Shown in pieces: positions 56,183 through 64,000 of a stretch of 64,000 nucleotides of DNA (position 1 is its first letter; each line of letters opens with the position of its first letter). Source of the DNA: Dastarcus helophoroides (Eukaryota; Arthropoda; Insecta; Coleoptera; Bothrideridae). Below the pieces are notes generated by a model. It was given only the letters and a program-made list of their open reading frames with translations. It ran no database searches and was not told where the DNA came from. The stretch covers positions 20,070,173 through 20,134,172 of the forward strand of contig CM053329.1 of the NCBI GenBank assembly GCA_028583605.1, given 5' to 3'. Made by a program: the position numbers and the translations under genes.

Positions 56183-58312
56183 TTCTAGATAATATAAATA
56201 TCTTTAATTTGATTGATCTTCAAGTCCTTTAGGCAAATCTTTTGCTAAATTATCGTCATTCAAAATAAAGAATTTATTACGAGAAAGTTAATTGAAATGG
56301 AGGTAAAAAATTCGGTAATTGGCTTAACTTGATATATCTTTGTACAGACGAAGGAAGAAAAACAGAACTTTTTTAGAAAAATGATGTTAATAGTATTTAT
56401 ACAGCACAATTTCAATAAATTATCGACTGTTTTAAAATAACCTCATCAGAGAAGAGTAATTATTGAATATTATATTTTATGACTAGCTAATTTATCTTTA
56501 TGTTGTCTTACTACTAAATGATTAAGACATATTAGAAGTTTTAAACCCATTTGTATCGAATTTTATCGCAATTTTTAAATAATTTATCCAACAACATATG
56601 CATTCTTTATTAACGGTCGACTCGTAGAATTACTTAATGACCTCCGATACATTAAAAAAGCGTTACATCAATACATATCGATCTCCCGTGTAAAGAAATT
56701 TTCCGGAACGGATGCATTCCCTGTCTGTTTGAACAAGGCAGGTATTAAACGGCGAAAATGACAGGAAAGAATTTCGGGCGAAGGCGCAACGACGGAGGAA
56801 CAACTGTCGAAAAGAGTGATGTCCCGCCGATCGAACTGAGACTTTTAATTAGTTTCAGTTCACTTGCAGCATTCTCCGCCCGGCAAAAACTACAACTGGC
56901 CCAAAATTGTAACTCAAGCGTGGAAATACGACCGCAAGGAATTCTGCCAATCTATCCTGTACATGACGTGTCTAATTCGCAACATGCGTCTAATTCTAAT
57001 CGCGCGCCAAATTACGCCGCAGCCGAATAAAACTTGCAATTTGTTTGTCCGTCGAACTGCATTGGGAAACAAATCCTATTTGATTGAATTTCTGGGAATA
57101 GTGACGCAGAAAGTGGTCATTTAATATTCATAGTTAGTTCTGCTTTGGCATATTTTAATTGCGCCAAGTTGGTGGCAAAAACTCGTCCAATTGTTTGGAT
57201 TTTTATCGATGCTGGTTGTTGATATTGTTCGATTTATTCGAGTTAGACGTAATTAATTTGAGACGAGGAAAAAAGTTGAGACGTGTATCTCCTTAATTCA
57301 CTTTTGATGTAGATGAAAGTGATCGAGGATTGGAATCGGCGATCAGCTGCAAAAACTTCGATTGATCTTGTCCAGCGTTCCACGGAGCGATTCGTCTTCG
57401 TCATTCTGTGTATACGCGGGCGCCAGTCTTCAGCGTCGGGATAAGGCGGCGTCTATTAAAATATCATGAATTTATTTGACGCAGCCCCCGGGACAACAGC
57501 ATTTTAGGCCATAAGTAAATTAGAAAGTCCTAGATAATAGTTGAATTCAAATTTCTACTCGTTCAAAAGCGATCACATGTTATAATTTTTATACGAACTT
57601 TCAAGTTATTTCAAAATATTTGTTATAAAGAAAAATGACAGTGATACTGAAATATTGTGTCAAAAATTAAACTTTGAATATTAAATCCCGTCGATGCTAA
57701 ATCGGCTTGAAAATATTGCCAATAAATCACGAAAATTCTGATATTGTCCAAATATCTAAACAATATGAAAATTCTCAGGACTTTTTATGTTTTTTTCAGT
57801 TAGCTTCAGCCAGATAGGGTGTAAGAGTGCAATATTTCAGTTCCAACGGGAGGAAGTATAACGAGTCGTCGACTTTTTTTAATCTCGCATTAATTTGTTA
57901 AAACATTCGGATGACTTCTGTCCTAGATATTCACAAACAGAGCGGTACTTATGATGTCGACTGAAAAAAAGGAGCACCAGACCGGCGTTACGGGCCATAA
58001 ATATTTACTTATGTTTCTATTAAAACTACACACCACGGACGGCAGAGAGCGTAGATAAGTGCCAAAGATACCAAATCCGCTTGAATTAGACGCTGTCTTT
58101 GGGTATTCGACGCCAAACTAAACAAAGTTTAGGAAAAAATCGTAGTCGGCGTGATAGTGATTTCATCAGTGGCTCCTATACCCCTTTGTTTTAGCGGAAA
58201 GTCGTTTTATTTATGGTCGACAATAGGCGGCGAACGTCGCTAACCTTCACCTAGTTAAAAATAGGACTTTGGTGTTATTAGCACTTTCCTAGTCCTTGAT
58301 GTACCATTCTTA
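56183..58312. other. Unique island, GC-richer from 56650
   Basis: Non-repetitive DNA. The overlapping plus-strand frames at 56758-57030 (90 codons) and 56864-57124 show no domain I know and no splice context I can defend. This is a good place to look for an exon or conserved noncoding element. Confidence 0.4.
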
Positions 58313-58316
58313 ATAA

Positions 58317-58686
58317 TGTTCGGGCTTATCGGTTCGAATTGATTACACTTATCGAATAAGAACCCACTTTATTACTGAACTCAACTTGGATCACCACAAT
58401 TGACAATTAATTCACTTATTATTGACTTCTACTAACTCACTAATTACACTGACTCTAACTAACTCGAGGGAAAGCTGGCCGCCTTTTATAGTTTTAGCTC
58501 CCGGCTTCTAGAACTTTTCGGCAGATAAGGCTTATCGTTTGCCGAAATTTCTGGAACGCTTATCTGCCATTTGTTTCGTTATCGCGGCCGCTTTCCCCTT
58601 ACCAGATCCTTCTAGAAACTTTTTTTATTTACTAAATTCTACAATTCTATTCTAAATCCTATTTCATCTATTTATATTGCGTTACA
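58317..58686 (-). mobile_element. Solo LTR, gypsy-like, copy 2
   Basis: Read on the minus strand: TGTAACGCAATATAAATAG start, two GATA motifs (AGATAAG, CTTATCT), GCGGCCGC, the TATA box CTATAAAAGG (58482-58491 complement), AATAAAGTGGG near 58367, and the end GCCCGAACA. Flanked by a perfect 4-bp duplication ATAA (58313-58316, 58687-58690). The 4-bp target duplication suits gypsy-type integrase. No internal region is present. Confidence 0.88.
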
Positions 58687-58690
58687 ATAA

Positions 58691-59371
58691 TTTTTGGATA
58701 AATCTAATTTATATAGAATATTTAAGTCACTATCAGTGCCGGATGAAGCCAACGCGTGGTCTGTACTAAATAAGAACAGAAGGCACTTTGCTTTAAGTAT
58801 TATTTAATTGTGAATTTCTGATATTTAATTTCAATATCTCGACTTTATTTTCAAACTTACTACTTTTAGCAAAATTTCAAATTTAAACTTTAAAAATTTT
58901 TCTACGACTTTCAAACGTTTTTTCTGGATTTGTTCTCGAAAAGTTTACTTTTTTTTTGTCTCGTTCAGTTTAAATCTCAAAATTTGAAGTACATTATTTT
59001 ATAAATTTTAATTCTTTTTCGAAATCTCAATTTTTTATATGGTTTTTTCTAGAGATTTTAATTTTTATTTAGAAATTTCATCTCAAATTCCGATTTTTTC
59101 ACTGAAGTTTTCGATTTTTTTAAAATGCCTTGTTTAAACTGGCATTTCAATTTTTTAAAATTCGACTTTAAATTTGAAACATCGCGATCTTTATAAATTT
59201 CAATTTTTTTCTCTAAAATTCAACGTTAATCTTAAATTTTTCCTTAAAATTTTTTTTAGTTCCAACTTCAAAAAAGTAAGGTTTAAATTTTGGAAAATAA
59301 AGTTAAACTTTTTAAAAAAGGAGCCTATATTTCAAGTTTTAATTTAAAGAAGGTTTAAGATGAAACAAAAA
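58691..59371. other. T-rich filler
   Basis: TTTTTCGAAATTTCAATTTT-type low-complexity DNA. No feature seen. Confidence 0.5.
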
Positions 59372-59492
59372 TTATGGTGGAACGGACTGGTCCTTGGTTA
59401 TCTTCAAAAATTAAATACAAAACTTGTCCCCTGAAACCAAGAAAGATATCTTTCTTGGTTTCAAGGGACAAGTTCTGTATTTCAATTTTTAA
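59372..59492. mobile_element. Family A foldback collapsed to its arms, A19
   Basis: TGGTGGAACGGACTGGTCC to CCAAGAAAGAT joined at once to ATCTTTCTTGGTTTCAAGGG. The hinge GAAAGATATCTTTC is a perfect palindrome. Confidence 0.85.
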
Positions 59493-59959
59493 ACATTAAA
59501 ACTAAGTTATGGACGATGTAACTAAAGTTACAAACGTCACTTGTATTTGGATATCTTTGCTATTCTGGTTTGCATACCAAAATACATTGAATCGAAGAAA
59601 ACTACTATGTGACCCATAATAAAGGAAAGTTAACTTCACACTAGACACCTTTGTGACTTTAGTTATGTCGTACACAACCTGGTTGTAGTGGGTTTAATTC
59701 CTAAATTAGAAAAAAGCTGGAACATTTTGCAATTCTGAATTAAATATCAAAATCCATTTAATGCAAGACAGCTGTTATATAACTCATAATATAACAAAGT
59801 TAACTCAACAATAGAGACCTTTGTGACTTTAGTTATACCGTTGCTGTGGGTTTAAATTCGAAATTTTGAGAAGAAAACTGGAACCCATATTAGAAGAAAG
59901 TTATCTCTGTACTAATAACTAGTAAAAGATTAAAAAAAAATTAAATTTAAATTCAAATG
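59493..59959. repeat. Two imperfect tandem copies of about 165 bp
   Basis: AAAGTTAACTTCACACTAGA then ACCTTTGTGACTTTAGTTAT (59625-59668) recurs about 165 bp later (59790-59835) as AAAGTTAACTCAACAATAGA then the same words. Confidence 0.65.
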
Positions 59960-60003
59960 TAATCTTTCTTGGTTTCAGGGGACAAGTTTTATATTTCAAT
60001 TTA
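59960..60003 (+). mobile_element. Family A sense fragment, A20
   Basis: AATCTTTCTTGGTTTCAGGG followed by GACAAGTTTTATATTTCAAT only. Confidence 0.7.
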
Positions 60004-60552
60004 TGAAACTAAAAATTTAAAAAAACTTCAATTTGTAAAGGAAAGATATAATTTTTAAATAAATTATACTCTTTAAAATCTCCATCCAGAAACTTTAAGT
60101 TTGAATTAATAAAAAAAAATACGAATATTCCAATTTAGAAATTTTTGAAAATTTTTGAGAAAAAGTTTATACAGGGTGGACCATAAGTAGTGGTTCATAG
60201 AGCAAGAGTAGATTTTCCGCATAAAAATAACGTGTCGCATTAGGTTTCAAAATAAACCTAATAAAACTGACTCTAAAATAGTTTATATCAAATATTACTC
60301 TACTGACATTATTATTACACATATTTTTAAGTTTCTAAAGCAAATTTAACTAAACTACCAAAACAAAATTTATTTTAAAAATAAGTATGTGGGAAATGAC
60401 CTTTTTCATATAAAGGGATTGTAAAAAATTAAAAATCTGGCTGTTTTTCATTGAAATTCATCTCCAAATATCTGCTATGACCACCCTTGTGCGAACTCAG
60501 AGATCATATCTGACATCTCTATGTTAGAAAATAAATTATGTCTTAATTTTAT

Positions 60553-60655
60553 GGAGAGCAATCTTTGTTGTGTTTTTTAACTTTTCTTGGTTTCAGGGGA
60601 CAAGTTCTGTGTTTCAATTTTTGAAGATAACCAAGGATCAATCCGTTCCATCAAA
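60553..60655 (+). mobile_element. Family A sense arm, A21
   Basis: GAGCAATCTTTGTTGTG through TTGGTTTCAGGGGACAAG to CAATCCGTTCCATCAAAA, nested in the 1.4-kb TIR element. No hammerhead-like core. Confidence 0.8.
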
Positions 60656-61182
60656 AGATTTTCTTTATATTTGACATTTTCAAAATTTAGGTAATATTAT
60701 TATCAGCAAAGTAATATTTGACATAAATTGGTTTCAAAGATGTTTTATGATTACTTTTGTTTCAAGTCTACTTCGAAAATTTAATATCTTAGTAATTTAA
60801 AACCAAGGCACGTCAAGGTTTAAAGGCAAATATCTTGGAAACGGTTGCTCGTATCAACTTTCAGAAAGTACACCTTTTTTACGTAAAAAGGGTGGGGAAA
60901 TAAAATGACTAATTTAAAATTAATATACGTGGGTGCACAAAAAAGTTATGATCATTTAAAATTATGCAGAATAGCGCAGGTAGTGCCCCCTATCAGTTAT
61001 TGGTAATATGTTATCAAATTAGAGTTTGTCCACTTAAGAAACCTGCTTGTGCCAAATTTCGGGCCTATATTATAATTCACTCCATAGTTATACGAAAAAC
61101 TTAATTTTTTTTTTCAACTTTGACACCCTGTATCTCTGTTAATATCTACTTTTGGTATAAGGTAAATGTAGCTATTTTTGAT

Positions 61183-61520
61183 GTAACGGACTGGTCCTTG
61201 GTTGTCTTCAAAAATTGAAATACAGAACTTGTCCCGTTAAACCAAAAAAGGTTAAAAAACACAACAAAGGTTGCTCTAACGCATTTCGACAGCCAAGCTG
61301 TCATCTTCAGAGAGAAACTCCGAAAACTCTGAAAATCTCTGAAGATGACAGCTTGGCTCTAACGCATTTCGACAGCCAAGCTGTCATCTTCAGAGAGAAA
61401 CTCCGAAAACTCTGAAAATCTCTGAAGATGACAGCTTGGCTGTCGAAACGCGTTAGAGCAACCTTTGTTGTGTTTTTTAATCTTCCTTGGTTTCAGGGGA
61501 CAAGTTCTGTATTTCAAATG
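61183..61520. mobile_element. Family A foldback with duplicated centre, A22
   Basis: Left arm GTAACGGACTGGTCCTTGG. The centre GCATTTCGACAGCCAAGCTG to CTGAAGATGACAGCTTGGCT occurs twice (from about 61282 and 61362). The sense arm with GTCGAAACGCGTTAGAGC ends at TCTGTATTTC. Confidence 0.85.
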
Positions 61521-61805
61521 TAGCCAAATCACATTATTTTTATTCGAAAAATCCACCATTGCTCTATGTACCATTACTTATGATCCACCCTGTATATCTA
61601 GAGGTAACTCAAAATTTATTCAATTGAAATTCTAGCTTAATACAAAATTTTGAATAAAAAATCGAAGTTTCAAGAAAAACTTAAAATTTACAAAAAATTT
61701 GCAGAGATTATCGAATTTGAAAATGTCAAGTTTAAACTCTAAATTTTGGAATAGTACTCCACATTTGGCTTACAACTCTACTAGAGAATTTCAAATTTTA
61801 AAATT

Positions 61806-62075
61806 CGAAAATTGAAATACAGAATTTGTCCTTTGAAACCAGGAAAGATTAAAAAACAACCATCGTTGTTCTAACGCGTTTCGACAGCCAATCTGTCATC
61901 TTCAGAGAGATACTCAGTATCTCTTTCAGATCAGTATCTCTCTGAAGATGACAGCTTGACTGTCGAAACGCGTTAGAGCAACGTTAGTTGTGTTTTTAAT
62001 CTTTCTTGGTTTCAGTGGACAAGTTCTGTATTTCAATTTTTGAAAATAACCAAGGACCAGTCCGTTCCACCAAAT
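61806..62075. mobile_element. Family A foldback, A23, best-preserved core
   Basis: AAAATTGAAATACAGAATTT to TCATCTTCAGAGAGATACTC, a short hinge, then the sense arm with CTGAAGATGACAGCTTGACT and GTCGAAACGCG, ending CAGTCCGTTCCACCAAAT. The hammerhead-like core is annotated at 61938-61978. Confidence 0.85.
61938..61978 (+). ncRNA. Hammerhead-like ribozyme motif (family A)
   Basis: Stem I CTCT (61938-61941)/AGAG (61975-61978). Core CTGAAGA (61942-61948) plus one extra T. Stem II GACAG (61950-61954)/CTGTC (61960-61964). GAAA at 61965-61968. Stem III palindrome ACGCGT (61968-61973) and triplet GTT with the putative cleaved base at 61974. Departs from consensus by the inserted T and a GTT triplet. 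Other copies show covariation in stem II. Confidence 0.5.
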
Positions 62076-62510
62076 TTAAAATTCGAGTCGAAATTTTAAA
62101 TAAGCATTTACTTGGAAGAATTTTTGTTCTGGTCTTTTTCAGATTTTTTATTCTTGAATGTATTTTCAAATTCAATTGCAAAGTTTCGACTCTTACTAAG
62201 AATTGAATTTCCCTTTTAAAATAAATTTTGAGTTTTAGTTAAATTCCAAATTTTTATTTTAAAATCACTTCAAATTTGTAAGAAAGGAAACTCGATTTTT
62301 TTTGTAAAGAACATGCTACAAAAATCATATGAAAAATTTCAAAAAAGTTAAAATTTTGAAAAAAGTTCAAAATACTGGGAAGTCGAAATTTCAAGTCGAC
62401 ATTTTCAGAAATGTCAAGATAAAAATTTTCCAAATTTTGGAAAAACCGTTTTCTAAAAATCAAGGATTTGAAAAATGGAGAATTTTAAAAAAATCAAAAT
62501 TTTTATAATA
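62076..62510. other. A/T-rich filler
   Basis: Low-complexity DNA between two family A copies; open frames here follow the filler. Confidence 0.5.
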
Positions 62511-62830
62511 AAAATTAAAATACAAATGTTGTCCCCTGAAACCAAGAAAGATTAAAAAACAAAGCAGAGGTTGCTCTAACGCGTCTCAATAGCCAAGCTA
62601 TCATCTTCAGGGAGATAGTATCTCTCTTGGCTATCTCTCGCTTGGGCTATCGAAACGCGCCCAACCGAGAGATAGCCAAGAGAGATACTATCGCTCTGAA
62701 GATGATAGCTTGGCTATTGAAACGCGTTAGAGCAACCTTTGTTGTGTTTTTTAATCTGTCTTGGTTTCAGGGGACAGGATGTGTATATCAATTTTTGAAT
62801 ATAACCAAGGACAAGTTCGTACCAGCAAAA
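62511..62830. mobile_element. Family A foldback, A24
   Basis: AAAATTAAAATACAAATGTT to ATCATCTTCAGGGAGATAG, a rearranged hinge with several GAGATAGCCAAGAGAGATAC-like inversions. Then CTGAAGATGATAGCTTGGCT and ATTGAAACGCGTTAGAGC (62696-62732), ending GACAAGTTCGTACCAGCAAA. Confidence 0.85.
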
Positions 62831-64000
62831 AAAAATTATAATAGTTGAAACGTGTTTTAAAATTGCCAAAACCATCAAAATATATTACAAAAAAGGAGAG
62901 CTAAATTTAAAAAAAAAACCAAAATTATCAGAAAAATCGGAATTATTTAAAATGGTAGAAATATCGAAAATTTAAATTTCTGAAATTGTCTATAGTCCAA
63001 ATTTTGAACTGGACATTTAGAAAAAACCATTTTAAAAAAATGGCGAAATATACAAAAATATAATCTGTTCGAAACCTTGGCAAGTAAAAAGGTTATAATT
63101 ATCAAAAAAATTTTGGAAAAATTAAGAAATTTTTTGAATAAAATGTAATTTGTTCGAAACTTTGGCAAGTAAAAAAGTTATAAACATTAAAAGAAATTTT
63201 AAAACATGAAGAAACCTTTTGAAAAACTTAAAAATGTGGAAATTTTTGAATATAACCAAGGACAAGTTCGTACCAGCAAAAAAAAAATATAATAGTTGAA
63301 ACGTGTTTTAAAATTGCCAAAACCATCAAAATATATTACAAAAAAGTAGAGCTAAATTTAAAAAAAAAACCAAAATTATCAGAAAAATCGGAATTATTTA
63401 AAATGGTAGAAATATTGAAAATTTAAATTTCTGAAATTGTCTATAGTCCAAATTTTGAACTGGATATTTAGAAAAAACCATTTTGAAAAAATGGCGAAAT
63501 ATACAAAAATATAATCTGTTCGAAACCTTGGCAAGTAAAAAGGTTATAATTATCAAAAAAATTTTGGAAAAATTAAGAAATTTTTTGAATAAAATGTAAT
63601 TTGTTCGAAACTTTGGCAAGTAAAAAAGTTATAAACATTAAAAGAAATTTTAAAAAATGAAGAAACCTTTTGAAAAACCTAAAAATGTGGAAATTTTTGA
63701 ATATAATCAAGGACAAGTTCGTACCAGCAAAAAAAAATTATAATAGTTGAAACGTGTTTTAAAATTGCCAAAACCATCAAAATATATTACAAAAAAGTAG
63801 AGCTAAATTTTAAAAAAAAACCAAAATTATCAGAAAAATCGGAATTATTTAAAATGGTAGAAATATTGAAAATTTAAATTTCTGAAATTGTCTATAGTCC
63901 AAATTTTGAACTGGATATTTAGAAAAAACCATTTTGAAAAAATGGCAAAATATACAAAAATATAATCTGTTCGAAACCTTGGCAAGTAAAAAGGTTATAA
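62801..64000. repeat. 451-bp tandem array, open at the window end
   Basis: ATAACCAAGGACAAGTTCGT starts at 62801 and 63252, with ATAATCAAGG at 63703: exactly 451 bp each. Units are nearly identical. Each begins with the last about 35 bp of family A, so the array grew from the DNA at the 3' edge of copy A24. At least 2.7 units are visible. Confidence 0.93.

Larger units (their letters stand above)
60170..61594. mobile_element. TIR element of 1.4 kb with TA target site
   Basis: Left end TACAGGGTGGACCATAAGTA and right-end complement TACAGGGTGGATCATAAGTA. The inverted match continues with changes for about 60 bp (CATAGAGCAA, GATTTT.CG, ATAAAAATAA). Flanked by TA on both sides (60168-60169, 61595-61596), typical of the Tc1/mariner superfamily. 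No transposase frame; family A copies A21 and A22 are inserted inside. Confidence 0.85.

Noticed and set aside
56758..57030. 90-codon frame as a real gene
   Set aside because: No recognised domain, start context or partner exon; overlapping frame on the same strand. Kept only as a place to look.

Overview
The window is AT-rich eukaryotic DNA, most likely from an insect with a repeat-rich genome. The support is a decayed mariner DD34D transposase, several hAT-type and TA-flanked terminal-inverted-repeat elements, gypsy-like solo LTRs, and heavy low-complexity and satellite content. A beetle is a guess; nothing here fixes the order. I recognise no host protein-coding exon, tRNA or rRNA. The open frames present are short and mostly lie inside repeats.

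Layout. 1-3100: a degenerate ACCTTGA/CACGTG minisatellite, then a short GC-richer island. 3138-4011: a large palindrome. 4225-6025: a 247-bp satellite. 6.1-19.6 kb: unique islands (about 7.7-10.7 and 18.1-19.1 kb) broken by low-complexity A- or T-rich DNA, a solo LTR (10760-11102) and many family A foldback repeats. 19.6-22.1 kb: T-rich filler ending in a perfect 50-bp hairpin. 22.5-24.6 kb: a unique, GC-richer island. 26790-29660: a satellite of about 573 bp. 29.8-32.2 and 33.7-34.4 kb: unique islands. 35-43 kb: foldbacks, an AT microsatellite, tandem arrays of about 300, 830 and 410 bp, and a unique island (41.4-43.0 kb). 43.8-49.2 kb: a hAT-like element, a consensus hammerhead ribozyme (48124-48170) and the mariner relic. 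49.3-53.9 kb: filler built from the phrase CTGAAACAATCTTCTAAG, with a triplicated GC-richer core. 53.97-56.18 kb: three nested hAT-like elements. 56.2-58.3 kb: a unique island. 58317-58686: a second solo LTR. 60170-61594: a TIR element. 62.8 kb to the end: a 451-bp tandem array that runs off the window.

The most interesting theme is RNA-level. At least three repeat families (called A, B and D here) carry a hammerhead-ribozyme layout: stem I, CUGANGA, stem II, GAAA, a short palindromic stem III, then a cleavage triplet. Family D matches the consensus exactly. Families A and B have one extra core base, and family A stem II shows compensatory changes between copies. All three occur as head-to-head inverted dimers with A-rich 3' ends. 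One family A copy, compared with an empty allele-like site in a related transposon, is flanked by a 12-nt target duplication. This resembles Penelope-like retroelement terminal repeats or retrozymes (known hammerhead carriers), but no reverse transcriptase is present in the window.

The unique islands are probably intergenic or intronic DNA. Without comparative data I cannot say whether they are regulatory.
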